From: a virus
IMG/VR virus record: IMGVR_UViG_3300032954_000743
Span: 1 to 45,685 of that record
Length of the DNA stretch: 45,685 nucleotides
Reading direction: 5' to 3' (one strand)
Below, piece after piece: positions 7,736-15,912 of the stretch. The notes below the pieces were generated by a model, which was not told the origin of the DNA, made no database searches, and saw nothing but the letters and a program-made list of their open reading frames with translations. A program made the translations under genes and the position numbers. The number at the start of each line of letters is the position of its first letter. The first letter of the stretch is position 1.

Positions 7736-8544
7736 GCCCTAACCCGCCCGAATTCATTCCTCCGAAGGTCACGGTTGAAGAACTGGAAGACGGTTCTGTC
7801 ACGGAGGCAAAGATCGCGAAAGATGCCGTCACGGAAGAAAAGATCAAAAATGAAGCGGTTGCGGTGGCGAAGATCGAAACGGATGCTGTTTCCGAACGCC
7901 AGTCGGTAAAACCCGCAGAAGCCAGCAAAAGTAATGTAGTTCTTGGATTGAAAACGGGAGAAGCCCTCGAAGGAAAAGGCGAAGCGAACGTCCTTATCGG
8001 TGAAGAAGCTGGCGAAGATATTACGACCGGCTCTCAAAATGTGTGTGTTGGTACATCGGCTGGTGAACACTTGAAAACGGGTGGTTTGAATGTGTTCGTT
8101 GGTTGTGATGCCGGGGAGGAAGCGACCACAGCAGAAGGGAACGTAGTAATCGGCTTTGGAGCTGCTGGATCCGGCGAAGTAGGGAACTTCACTGGTAAAG
8201 ATAACGTGATTGTTGGTGCCGCTGCTTCACAGACGATTACGACGGGTAGTAAAAATGTAGTAATTGGCTATGCGGGGGGTGTCAATGCGCCTACCACTGG
8301 TAGTGGGAACATTATCATTGGCTATGAAGTAAACGCCGTGAATAACGGATCAAACAAACTGCTGATCGGAAACAATAAAGAAACAAATCTAATACAGGGC
8401 GTCATGTCCGAAACGGCTGCCTCCCAGGAACTCGGGTTCTTCGGGACTGCCCCGCACGCCCAGCCCGAAGTGACGGGCGGCACGGTGACCGCGAAACAGC
8501 TGGCGGAAGCCCTCGCCCTCATCGGCCTCATCAAAGTCAACTAG
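7732..8544 (+). CDS. Tail fibre with YadA-like head repeats (270 aa)
   Basis: Residues 12-60 have short DAVTEEKI-type repeats seen in trimeric fibres. Residues 65-210 carry the pattern N-V-x-I/V-G-x-x-A-G (for example NVLIGEEAGE, NVFVGCDAGE, NVVIGFGAAG, NIIIGYEVN), typical of trimeric beta-roll adhesin heads. The C-terminal 45 residues (HAQPEVTGGTVTAKQLAEAL) match the helical ends of phage fibres. It is probably a receptor-binding fibre. Confidence 0.8.
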   Translation: MSPNPPEFIPPKVTVEELEDGSVTEAKIAKDAVTEEKIKNEAVAVAKIETDAVSERQSVKPAEASKSNVVLGLKTGEALEGKGEANVLIGEEAGEDITTGSQNVCVGTSAGEHLKTGGLNVFVGCDAGEEATTAEGNVVIGFGAAGSGEVGNFTGKDNVIVGAAASQTITTGSKNVVIGYAGGVNAPTTGSGNIIIGYEVNAVNNGSNKLLIGNNKETNLIQGVMSETAASQELGFFGTAPHAQPEVTGGTVTAKQLAEALALIGLIKVN

Positions 8545-8634
8545 ATGGCCGAACTCTCCGTTCCTGCCAGCAATCAGACGCGGTTATACTTTTTCCGGTT
8601 GCAGGAAGGATGTGACGGCTGGACGTTGATGTAG
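8545..8634 (+). pseudogene. Displaced copy of the portal gene 5' end
   Basis: The ATG directly follows the fibre gene TAG and encodes MAELSVPASNQ. These same eleven residues begin the portal frame at 9165. The two 33-nt copies differ at six positions and every difference is synonymous. After codon 11 (8577) the frame runs into the HNH insert and stops at 8632-8634, giving a 29-residue peptide. This appears to be the original portal start, cut off by the HNH insertion. Confidence 0.7.
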
Positions 8635-9128
8635 CCGTGCATCCCGCCACGGGAAAGCGGCTTGACGTGGTCCACGTCAAAAGGTCCGTCGATAAACTCG
8701 CCGCAGATCCCGCAGCGTCCACCGTGCATCGTGTAGACCGTAGTTCGATCAACGTCCTCAATAAACTGGCCCAGCTTGCGAGCGCGTCGCGACATAGCCC
8801 ATATGGAACTTTGCTTTCGTCCCTGTGGTGTCTGGTCGCGCTCCTTCTTCTTGGCTAGGACGTGTTCTTTTTGCCGCTCATAGCGCGCTGCACTTTTAGT
8901 AAGCAGCTCGGCTTTGTTCTGCCGATGATGGTCCGCCTGATACGCGCTCCACGCGGAACGACAGGCATCGCAGCGACATTTGAAGTTTGTGTAGCCCGAT
9001 AGAGTGCCGTGCTTGCAACGGCTCATGTCCTTCAGACGTTTGCGGTACTCACGTTGATATTCGCGGGTGCCAAGCTTACAAACATCGCAGCGGCATCCCC
9101 TGACGTATCCCCCGTAACCATGAACCAT
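8574..9128 (-). CDS. Antisense HNH endonuclease inserted at the portal start (184 aa)
   Basis: Zinc-type Cys clusters occupy the N-terminal 60 residues (CRCDVC, CRCDAC), followed by a basic helical linker. The C-terminal HNH core is CGICGEF, FDVDHVKPLSRGG and HPSCNRKK. The stop codon lies inside the upstream portal copy. The gene is opposite to all its neighbours and has its own leaderless-type promoter, as expected of a mobile homing gene. Confidence 0.85.
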   Translation of the reverse strand: MVHGYGGYVRGCRCDVCKLGTREYQREYRKRLKDMSRCKHGTLSGYTNFKCRCDACRSAWSAYQADHHRQNKAELLTKSAARYERQKEHVLAKKKERDQTPQGRKQSSIWAMSRRARKLGQFIEDVDRTTVYTMHGGRCGICGEFIDGPFDVDHVKPLSRGGMHGYINVQPSHPSCNRKKYNRV

Positions 9129-9144
9129 CTAAAGTAGTATAGCA
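9129..9144 (-). promoter_or_regulatory. Extended -10 promoter placed for a leaderless mRNA
   Basis: Read leftward, TGC-TATACT (hexamer 9141-9136) is followed by exactly 7 nt and the ATG at 9128. There is no ribosome binding site. The -35 region is weak, which the TGn extension may offset. Confidence 0.55.
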
Positions 9145-9164
9145 GAGGAGGTGAGGCGAATAGT

Positions 9165-9308
9165 ATGGCGGAATTGTCCGTACCCGCGAGCAATCAGCTC
9201 GATTACAAAGACATGACGGTACAGGATCTCGACAAGCTCCTGAGCATGGCGAGGGGTGCCCGCAGTCGGTTTGAACCGACTTGGCATCTCAATTACGCCT
9301 ACTATTGA
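9165..9308 (+). pseudogene. N-terminal part of the portal gene, ended by in-frame UGA
   Basis: The frame starts MAELSVPASNQLDYKDMTVQ after AGGAGGTGAGG and runs to HLNYAYY, then TGA at 9306-9308. The same frame continues without another stop through PFFGEQWLFWNRGRLDRP into the long portal frame, and that stretch has portal-like residues. The full frame 9165-11156 would encode 663 residues if the UGA is an error, a point mutation or read through (the context is UGA-C). Confidence 0.65.
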
Positions 9309-9434
9309 CCATTCTTCGGGGAACAGTGGCTCTTCTGGAACCGAGGACGCCTAGACCGCCCACGCCTCGACCCGCACCGGGTTACCCTGACCGATAACCG
9401 GATCATCGGGATCGTCCGCACGGAGCTTGCGAAG

Positions 9435-11156
9435 ATGACTAAGAGCAAGCCGTCCTTCCAAGTGGTCCCGACGACCCCGGAAGACTCGGATGTTCAGGCG
9501 AGCATCATGGCGGAGAAGATCCTGGACTACCTGTGGCGCAAGGAGCATTTACGCAACAAGCTCGTGGATGCGCTCCTTTGGTCCCGGATTACGGGTTCGG
9601 GGTTCTGGAAGATCGTGTGGGACAACAGTAAGGGCAAGAAAGTCCAGGTTCTCGCGGACAACGAAGGTAAGCCGGTCCTCCATGCCGAAACGGGTGCGCC
9701 GATGAAACCCGAAGCGGTACAGGACGAAGAAGGCAAGCTCCCGGAAGGGCTCCAGTCGAAAGTGATTGCGACGGGGGATGTGCATGTCGAAACGGTCGCC
9801 CCGTTCGAATTCCTCGCCGATCCGATCGCGAAGCGTATAGAGGATGCGGAGTGGTGCATCCAGGAGAACGTCAAGAGCCAGGAATACGTCCGCCAGCACT
9901 ACGGGGTGGTTGTCCCGACCGACACGGACATTATGCCTGGGCCCACCGAAGCCCGAATGTTCCCGTCCTACCAGATGGGCGGCACCAGCAACTACAAGGG
10001 CGTGAAGGTCCACGAGTATTGGTGTAAGCCGAACATGACGCACCCTGAAGGCCGCCGTGCGGTCTGGAGCAAAGGCAAAATGCTCTTCGAAGGCCCGAAC
10101 CCCTACGGCTGTCTTCCCTACGTGATGTTTACGGGGATCCCGATCCCGGGACGCTTCTGGCCGACGAGCACCGTGGAGCAGCTGCGCTACCCGCAGACGG
10201 AGCTCAACAAGATCCGATCCCAGATCCTCGAGTCCGCGCAGCGTACGGGGAACCCGGCGTTCATGTCCAGCCGCCAAGCCAACATCTCCTACAGCGGTGT
10301 TCCGGGTGAGCGGATCGACTATGACGACACGACCCTGAACTCGATCCCGTCCTACCTTCAGCCGCCCCCGATGCCTGCCTATGTGCTCCAGCAGCAGGAA
10401 CGCATCGAACAGTCGATGCAAGACATCTCGGGCCAGCACGAGGTTTCCAACGCCCAAGTTCCGGCGGGGGTCAAGGCTGCATCCGCGATCAATCTGCTCC
10501 AGGAAGCCGATGACACGCGGCTCGGGCCGAATATCTATGACATGGAGGAAACGCTCGGGGTCGCCGGCTCGATGCTTCTGAAGCTCGTCGCGAAGTATTG
10601 GACGGATGAACGGACGATCATCATCGCCGGGAAGGACCATGCGCTCGACAGCATGGTCTTCAAGGGCGCCGCGTTGAAGGAGAACACGGAGGTCGAAGTC
10701 CAGGCGGGATCCCAGTTCCCGAAGAGCAAGGCCGCGAAGCAGGCCGCGATACAGGACATGCTGAACCTGTACTTCCAGTACCAGGGCCAGCAGCCGATGA
10801 ACAAGCGCATGATCGGGAAGGTTCTGGAAGACATGGAGGCCGGGGCGCTCGCGAAGCTCTTCGGTGACGTGTCTGTGGACGAGTCACAGATCAACCGGGA
10901 GAACCAGCAGATCAGCCAGGGTATGCCGATCCAGATCAACGCGTTCGACAATCACGAGGCGCACATAGAAGGCCACGAGGAATTCCAGAAGGGCCCGACG
11001 TACTTGGGGCTTGGGCCCCTTATAGCCCAGGTGATGGAAAACCATGTCAACGAACACCGGGCGCAGTTGATGGCGCAGATGGCGCCGATGGTCCAGCAAC
11101 AGGAAAACGGAGCATCCGCTCCTACACCAGCAGGAGGTTCTAATGGGAGCGCATGA
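9435..11156 (+). CDS. Portal protein (main open frame, 573 aa)
   Basis: This is the dodecameric head-tail connector through which DNA passes. Family features are an N-terminal LTDNRIIGIVRTELAKMTK segment, a wing with YWCKP and MLFEGPNPYG, and the conserved stem PFEFLADP/GVKAASAINLLQEADD followed by long helices. The Gln/Met-rich tail is typical of podoviral portals. Coding potential extends upstream of ATG 9435 to 9309, so the true protein is longer unless initiation occurs here; GGAG 9 nt upstream could support restart. Confidence 0.85.
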   Translation: MTKSKPSFQVVPTTPEDSDVQASIMAEKILDYLWRKEHLRNKLVDALLWSRITGSGFWKIVWDNSKGKKVQVLADNEGKPVLHAETGAPMKPEAVQDEEGKLPEGLQSKVIATGDVHVETVAPFEFLADPIAKRIEDAEWCIQENVKSQEYVRQHYGVVVPTDTDIMPGPTEARMFPSYQMGGTSNYKGVKVHEYWCKPNMTHPEGRRAVWSKGKMLFEGPNPYGCLPYVMFTGIPIPGRFWPTSTVEQLRYPQTELNKIRSQILESAQRTGNPAFMSSRQANISYSGVPGERIDYDDTTLNSIPSYLQPPPMPAYVLQQQERIEQSMQDISGQHEVSNAQVPAGVKAASAINLLQEADDTRLGPNIYDMEETLGVAGSMLLKLVAKYWTDERTIIIAGKDHALDSMVFKGAALKENTEVEVQAGSQFPKSKAAKQAAIQDMLNLYFQYQGQQPMNKRMIGKVLEDMEAGALAKLFGDVSVDESQINRENQQISQGMPIQINAFDNHEAHIEGHEEFQKGPTYLGLGPLIAQVMENHVNEHRAQLMAQMAPMVQQQENGASAPTPAGGSNGSA

Positions 11157-11721
11157 GGAGGCCATTGCTCTGATGGAGCGGGCCAAGAAGGAACTCGAAC
11201 GAGGCCGCGGCCAGTCCGGGGAGATCACCGCATCCCCCGGCGAGAAAGAGGCCCGTATGGCTGCCGAGCAGGGGCATGACGGTGGCGCCGGGAACAAGAC
11301 GAGCAACAAGCCTGGCTCCGCAGGCGCCCCGGACAGGGCTGCCGATAGCGCGGAGGAGTCCAGGGGCTCCCAGAACCTCACAGGACATGGACCCGTCCCG
11401 TCTGCGGGGAATCGCAGGAGCGCGCTCGCAGGACCCGCTGCGGCGTCCGGTGAGCTTGCGGACATTCGCCGCCAGGCCGCCCTGAAAGAGCTTGAGAAGG
11501 AGCGCTCCAGCGAGGGCAACAAGGAGTCCGTGGCTCCCGCACCTGCCGCCGAGGGCGAGGGCAGGATCGGAGAGGTCAAAGCCCCCGCGAAAGGCCCGCC
11601 GGACCGGAACAAGAAAGCGGAATTCGAGGGCGTCCCGCCGTTCGCGAAAGAGCCGTTGGGTGGGGATGGCTGGGGCAAAGCCGCCCAGAAGGCCCGCGAG
11701 ATGTTCGCCGCGAAGAAGTAA
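11143..11721 (+). CDS. Charged, probably disordered protein (192 aa)
   Basis: It starts inside the portal 3' end (ATG 14 nt before the portal stop is complete) after AGGAGG. The sequence is rich in Glu, Lys, Ala and Gly with long low-complexity stretches, and the C-terminus GWGKAAQKAREMFAAKK is basic and helical. It could be a head assembly or scaffold-like factor. No family is recognised. Confidence 0.6.
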   Translation: MGAHEEAIALMERAKKELERGRGQSGEITASPGEKEARMAAEQGHDGGAGNKTSNKPGSAGAPDRAADSAEESRGSQNLTGHGPVPSAGNRRSALAGPAAASGELADIRRQAALKELEKERSSEGNKESVAPAPAAEGEGRIGEVKAPAKGPPDRNKKAEFEGVPPFAKEPLGGDGWGKAAQKAREMFAAKK

Positions 11722-11978
11722 TGGGCCTGTACATCGCGGGGGAAGAAAACGCCTGCGCGAAGGTCCTTCTCGCCGCTATCGAGAACTGCGAGCGGGCATG
11801 GACCGGGGACAGGGCCTACCGGGACATCCTGTTCAAGCTGGATCAGGTGGAGCAGGAACTTAGTATCCTGACCGCCTCAGCGGGCCATAGGGCTGCCCTG
11901 AGGGCCCAGGGGCCGAACATGGCTGGTCAGATACCTGAGGAGCGCTCCGAGGCTCCCAGTGAGGCCCAGAGAGGCTAA
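11721..11978 (+). CDS. Small helical protein (85 aa)
   Basis: The ATG shares a base with the preceding TAA. Residues 8-52 are helical (AKVLLAAIENCERAW, DILFKLDQVEQELSIL) and the tail is polar. No domain is recognised. Its stop overlaps the next ATG (TAATG). Confidence 0.6.
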   Translation: MGLYIAGEENACAKVLLAAIENCERAWTGDRAYRDILFKLDQVEQELSILTASAGHRAALRAQGPNMAGQIPEERSEAPSEAQRG

Positions 11979-12364
11979 TGCCGGGGTATGATGACGCCCG
12001 GGGCGAGTTCAGGTGGGTCCAGCGGGGGATCACGAACCGTTTCGCGGGCGAAAAGCTGTCCGTGGCGACCACGGTTGAAGCTGGCGGGGAAACTACTCTC
12101 CGGGAACCGGAAGCGGGCAAGCAGATCACTCTGTATTGGGTCGCCTTGTCCTCGAGCCAGGAAAACACCGGGGAGGTGCTCGCGTCGGTGAAGCTCGGGA
12201 CGGAAACGATCTACGAGTGGTATCTCGGGAACCCGGGGGCGTTCATGCACTGGGAGCCCGTGGTGGGTGCCGTGAACGCGAAACTCATCCTGAACCTGTC
12301 TGGTGCCCAGAAAACCGCTGTGAACTTCACGTACACCGAATCATTACCGGGAGCGCTTAGCTGA
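11978..12364 (+). CDS. Small beta-sandwich virion protein (128 aa)
   Basis: It has regular strands: KQITLYWVALSSSQ, EVLASVKLGTETIYEWYLG and AKLILNLSGAQKTAVNFTYTE. The layout resembles small head-decoration or fibre-tip proteins in other phages of high-GC hosts; this assignment rests on pattern only. It is coupled at both ends by one-base overlaps. Confidence 0.6.
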   Translation: MPGYDDARGEFRWVQRGITNRFAGEKLSVATTVEAGGETTLREPEAGKQITLYWVALSSSQENTGEVLASVKLGTETIYEWYLGNPGAFMHWEPVVGAVNAKLILNLSGAQKTAVNFTYTESLPGALS

Positions 12365-12831
12365 TGGCCGGCTCACTGTACCTCGAGGAAACCGCCCTCG
12401 AATACATTCTCCAGAAAAAAACGCCTACCGCGATCACGAAAGTTTACCTCGGGCTCTCGTCCTACACGGCGGCGGAACTGACGAAAAAAATCAAAGGGAA
12501 AGAATTCGGGGAACACGAACCTACCTCTGGGAACGGGTGGGCGCGCGTGGAAGTTTCGGGCTCGGAAAAACCCGGCTGGACGGTGACGAAAGAAGAAGGC
12601 GAAAAAGGCTTCACGAAATTCGAAAACAAAAATGCGATCAAAACGGGCACGGAAGCGTTCGAATTCAAAAAAGTCACAGGTGGGGAAGTGACGTGTCGTA
12701 CGTTCGGGATCTTTGACGCGTCCACGGAAGGGAACGCGCTCGCGTTCGGCACCCTCGAAGTGCCTGTCCTCGTGACTTCCGCGGTGACGTTGGAAATCGC
12801 GGCGAAAGCTCTGAAATTCGAATGCGAATGA
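12364..12831 (+). CDS. Phage tail fibre-like or decoration protein (155 aa)
   Basis: The motifs ITKVYLGLSS, NGWARVEVSGS and CRTFGIFDASTEGNALAFGTL follow the order seen in a family of small phage fibre/decoration proteins (A-x-YLALST, G-YARV, hvgiFDA-GG-ll). All 17 Lys codons are AAA and 20 of 21 Glu codons are GAA, an extreme bias compared with the terminase. This suggests strong expression as a structural protein. Confidence 0.7.
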   Translation: MAGSLYLEETALEYILQKKTPTAITKVYLGLSSYTAAELTKKIKGKEFGEHEPTSGNGWARVEVSGSEKPGWTVTKEEGEKGFTKFENKNAIKTGTEAFEFKKVTGGEVTCRTFGIFDASTEGNALAFGTLEVPVLVTSAVTLEIAAKALKFECE

Positions 12832-12834
12832 TCG

Positions 12835-14343
12835 GTGGCCGCGAAAGAATTCAATAAATCGAGCGGGAAATGGACGACTTCTTCGGCGTGGACACCGTCG
12901 GGGAAACCTACGGCGGCTGATGATGTGACGATCCCGACTAGCAGCAAAGTCGAAATCAACGAAGCGGCGGAATGCCGGAGCATTACGACTGTCGGGAAAG
13001 CGGAAGTCAAACAGACCGCGAACCTGTCGGTCGGGAACAGCGAAAAACCCGCGTCGAGCGTCGCGGTGAAACTCTCGACGGAATCGACATGGACCCGGAC
13101 TGGCGGGACCGTGAAACTGGTTTCGACGTATACGACGGAAGCGTTGAAGCTGTACTTTGGGGAAGTGTCGGGGTTCAAGAAAGCCCCGCTGGAAATGAAA
13201 CACGGCTCGCGGTATGTCCTTGAAGAAGCGTGGGAATACGCATCGGAAGTAGAAGCCGCGAAAGTGTTGGGGGAACTGGAAACGAACGGGAAGGCCGTGA
13301 CCGCCAAAGACGGCCGCATCGAATTCGGGGAAGAATCGAACGTCAGGTTCGGTAAATCGGTAATAAAGGGCGTTAGCACCGTTGCGGTTAGCCCGATCAC
13401 ACTCACGGCTGGCGCGACTCTAAGTGCGAGCGAAGCGACGCTGGAACTGGAAACGTCCGGGGAAAACGAATGTAGCATCGCGCGTTTTCACGGCACTTGG
13501 AAGAAGATCGTCCTCACGGGGACGAACAACAAAGCGAAACTGGAAATCAATTCTTCGGGTGGTGGCGCGTCCTGGTCGGTCGGGACCATCGAAATGAACA
13601 CGGCGGGGGCGAAAGAAACCGTCATCACGATGAGCGCCGGCCAGAAAATGACGGTCACGGAATCCTGGACGACGAACAGCAAAGCCGGGAGCGTCCTCGT
13701 CCTGAAAGGGTCCACCTGGACGGTCGTGAATAGTACGGGCGCGTCGATCAGCCTCGACTACCTCGAACTCTCCCGCAGTACCGCTGAAGGCGCGAACCAC
13801 TGCTACTACGGGACGCATTCGACGATCGGTGCGGAAGTCGTCGGCTGGCTCGAAAAAGAAGAAGGTGTCACAACCCTCAAAGGCATCGCGAAAATCAGTT
13901 TCTTCGCGAAAGGCGAAGCAAAAGCCGCTACGACCCTCGAAGGAAAAAGCCGGGTAACGTTCGCTGATACCGCAAAAATGAGTGTCGCCGCGAAACTCGA
14001 AGGCAAAACCCAGATCACGTTCACGGTCCCGGCGCTCGCCTACCACGAGAAGGCCCTGTTGGAAGGCAAAAGCCAGATCCGGTTCGCTGCCACCAGCACC
14101 GTCCGCTCACCGACGGTCACGCTGGAAGGAACAAGCAAACTCCGGTTCGCTACGCAGGAGTCCCTTAGTGCCAAAGTCCCGCTGGAAGGATCCTCAAGGA
14201 TCAGGTTCGCAACCAGTGGCGCCTCGACAGCCGCGATCGGCCTCGCTGGGAAAACACAGATCCGGTTCTTCGCCAGGGGATCCGTCACCGAAGAAGGAAA
14301 GAAACCCTCACGCCGGATCGTGCTTTACATCTTCGAAGACTGA
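12835..14343 (+). CDS. Large beta-helix virion protein with C-terminal repeats (502 aa)
   Basis: A GTG start lies three bases after the previous stop. The N-terminus (SAWTPSGKPTAADDVTIPTS) resembles the entry to right-handed beta-helix domains. Residues 60-345 are strand-rich, with many Thr, Ser and Lys. Residues 347-482 hold seven repeats of 20-21 aa with core LEGxSxIRFA. It ends RRIVLYIFED. It is probably a fibre or head-surface protein with a solenoid stalk. Confidence 0.65.
   Translation: MAAKEFNKSSGKWTTSSAWTPSGKPTAADDVTIPTSSKVEINEAAECRSITTVGKAEVKQTANLSVGNSEKPASSVAVKLSTESTWTRTGGTVKLVSTYTTEALKLYFGEVSGFKKAPLEMKHGSRYVLEEAWEYASEVEAAKVLGELETNGKAVTAKDGRIEFGEESNVRFGKSVIKGVSTVAVSPITLTAGATLSASEATLELETSGENECSIARFHGTWKKIVLTGTNNKAKLEINSSGGGASWSVGTIEMNTAGAKETVITMSAGQKMTVTESWTTNSKAGSVLVLKGSTWTVVNSTGASISLDYLELSRSTAEGANHCYYGTHSTIGAEVVGWLEKEEGVTTLKGIAKISFFAKGEAKAATTLEGKSRVTFADTAKMSVAAKLEGKTQITFTVPALAYHEKALLEGKSQIRFAATSTVRSPTVTLEGTSKLRFATQESLSAKVPLEGSSRIRFATSGASTAAIGLAGKTQIRFFARGSVTEEGKKPSRRIVLYIFED
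13873..14280 (+). repeat. Seven tandem LEGxSxIRFA repeats
   Basis: The encoded units start at TLKGIAKISF, TLEGKSRVTF, KLEGKTQITF, LLEGKSQIRF, TLEGTSKLRF, PLEGSSRIRF and GLAGKTQIRF, spaced 20-21 codons. The hydrophobic alternation suggests a beta-solenoid or stacked hairpins. DNA identity between units is moderate, so the repeats are not recent. Confidence 0.8.
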
Positions 14344-14687
14344 AGCTAGACGCCCTCTACGCCAAGCTCCCCCCGTTCCAATGCAAAGGGGAGTGCTGGC
14401 GCATCTGTCAAACCCGGATTGCGTGCTCGGATCTTGAGCGCCAGCGGGTAGAGCAGGCCGCAGGGAAGCCGCTCAAACAAGAACGCTCCGGGTTTTGCAG
14501 CATGTTCGAGAAGGGCCGCTGCACCGTCCACGAGCACCGTCCGATGATCTGCCGTCTGTGGGGCCTCGAGGAGTCCATGAGATGCCCCTACGGATGCGAG
14601 CCGCGCCTGACCGAGACCCAAGCCATCGCGTTCCTACGCGAAGCTGTGCGGATCGGTGGCGGCGATTACGAGCTTCGACCCGAATAG
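14340..14687 (+). CDS. YkgJ-type cysteine-cluster protein (115 aa, CTG start)
   Basis: Cys residues occur in the order CKGECWRIC...C, then C (FCSMFEKGRC), then RPMICRLWGL and CPYGC, the pattern of the YkgJ zinc- or iron-chelating family. The cluster starts well before the first ATG (14502), so the gene must begin upstream. The only plausible codon is CTG at 14340, which overlaps the previous TGA as CTGA, like the ATGA and GTGA couplings elsewhere. Related proteins occur near head genes of actinobacterial phages; role unknown. Confidence 0.7.
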   Translation: MKLDALYAKLPPFQCKGECWRICQTRIACSDLERQRVEQAAGKPLKQERSGFCSMFEKGRCTVHEHRPMICRLWGLEESMRCPYGCEPRLTETQAIAFLREAVRIGGGDYELRPE

Positions 14688-14765
14688 GCGGGTCCAAGAA
14701 GAAGCGCCAAGGGCAGCCCAAGGCCGCACGGTACAGGCACCGCTACAGCGCAGAGGAGAAGTACC

Positions 14766-15581
14766 ATGCCAGACGACGTACAGCCCCAGGATGGGGGCCA
14801 GGGCGCCGAGGCTACAACGGGTATCTTCGATACCTACCTCAGTGCCGTTCCCGAGGACGCCCGCGATACCGTCGCGAGCTACCTCAAAGACGCAGAGAAG
14901 AACGTCAACGGCCGCTTGGAACAGGCGGCTGCGCTCGAGAAGCAGTTCGGGTCCTTCAAAGACGTGGACCTGTCCGGCTACGAGCCCGAAGACCTCTCGC
15001 AGCTGATCGCGTGGCACCAGCAGGTGACATCCTCCGAGGACGCCTTCAAAGCGTGGTTGGAGAGCGCGGCAGCAGAAGCGGGATTGACCCAGAAACAAGA
15101 GGACGAACTCGACCAGGCTGAGGCCACGGGCGAGCTCACCCGTGAGGAGATCCAGAACCTGATTGCGCAGGCCGCCGACCAGCGGCTCAGCCCGGTCCAG
15201 GAACAGCTTTCCTCGCTTGAACAGGAAAAAGCGATCGACCTTGAAGAGAAGGCGATCGGCCTCGCGTTCGAAGAGATCCAGAAAGAACACAAGCTGGACC
15301 TCTCCAAAGACCAGCGGGAAGCGGTTCTCCGTCTCGGTGCGGATTTCGCGTATGACGAGAAGGGGAACGATCTCCCGATGGGCGACGCGTCATGGGTCAA
15401 GAAGGGCTTCGAGGACCTCCAGCAGATCACCGCAGGCGCACAGAGGGCCTTTGTCGAAGAGAAGGCCGCGGCACCGGCGGGTGGTTTGGCGACTGGCGGT
15501 ACGCCTCAGGCGAGTCCGATCACGGACTTCAAGGAGGCGGGGGACGCTCTGCGGGAACGGTTGCGCGAAGGCAGACTGTAA
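14766..15581 (+). CDS. Scaffold / capsid assembly protein (271 aa)
   Basis: It lies just before the major capsid gene. The sequence is acidic and Gln/Glu-rich with helical segments (YLKDAEKNVNGRLEQAAALE, TREEIQNLIAQAADQR) and a disordered N-terminus. The C-terminus (FKEAGDALRERLREGRL) is a basic helix, as in scaffolds that bind the capsid through their C-terminus. GAGGAG precedes the ATG. Confidence 0.75.
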   Translation: MPDDVQPQDGGQGAEATTGIFDTYLSAVPEDARDTVASYLKDAEKNVNGRLEQAAALEKQFGSFKDVDLSGYEPEDLSQLIAWHQQVTSSEDAFKAWLESAAAEAGLTQKQEDELDQAEATGELTREEIQNLIAQAADQRLSPVQEQLSSLEQEKAIDLEEKAIGLAFEEIQKEHKLDLSKDQREAVLRLGADFAYDEKGNDLPMGDASWVKKGFEDLQQITAGAQRAFVEEKAAAPAGGLATGGTPQASPITDFKEAGDALRERLREGRL

Positions 15582-15603
15582 CCAACCCAAGAAAGGCCAT
15601 TAG

Positions 15604-15677
15604 ATGGCTACTCAAACACTGGCATCCTTTGATGCCGCACTGAAGGATCTGTACGTAGGACCCATAGTCGAGCAGCT
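15604..15677 (+). CDS. Major capsid protein, exon 1
   Basis: It begins MATQTLASFDAALKDLYVG and continues to VEQ plus two bases of a Leu codon. Unspliced, the frame hits TGA at 15679-15681. The last base is U, as needed at a group I 5' splice site. Joining to 16338 gives EQL-NQKTYLL, and the total coding length of 1269 nt is a whole number of codons (422 aa). AAAGG lies upstream of the ATG. Confidence 0.8.
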
Positions 15678-15899
15678 TTGAGCAAACTGGGCTTCTCGTA
15701 AAACAACTCGGCTATATGCTGGGACCTCCGAGTATCCGGTACGCCGCAAGGTATCCGGTGCGGACAATCAGCAGGGAAGGCCCCGCAAGGGGAACCCTCA
15801 GAGGCCACACGCCGAGCCCCCGGAAGGGGTGAAGATATGGTCCGACCCCTACGGCGACGTAGGGAGCTAGGCGGACTAGAAACGACCTAGCCTATCCGG

Positions 15900-15912
15900 T
15901 AAGATACATCCT
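15900..15912 (+). promoter_or_regulatory. -10 box placed for a leaderless intron HNH mRNA
   Basis: TAAGAT (15900-15905) is followed by exactly 7 nt and the ATG at 15913. No ribosome binding site is present. A weak -35-like TAGAAA lies 17 nt upstream. This would let the HNH gene be transcribed apart from the capsid mRNA. Confidence 0.45.

Noticed and set aside
8578-9197. Second self-splicing intron between the two portal starts
   Set aside because: Joining the two CAATCAG copies would keep the frame, but no group I core segments are visible, the HNH gene is antisense, and the downstream copy has its own start and ribosome binding site.
9306-9308. Recoding of UGA as a sense codon throughout the phage
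   Set aside because: Many well-defined genes end at TGA within stop-start overlaps, so UGA acts as a normal stop here.
9549-10640. Leftward frame of 363 codons opposite the portal
   Set aside because: The rightward portal frame has family motifs, while the leftward frame has an Arg/His/Asp composition typical of a shadow.
12373-13478. Long leftward frames (276 and 338 codons) opposite the decoration and beta-helix genes
   Set aside because: They are shadows of strongly biased codons on the other strand. The rightward genes are coupled and have recognisable motifs.
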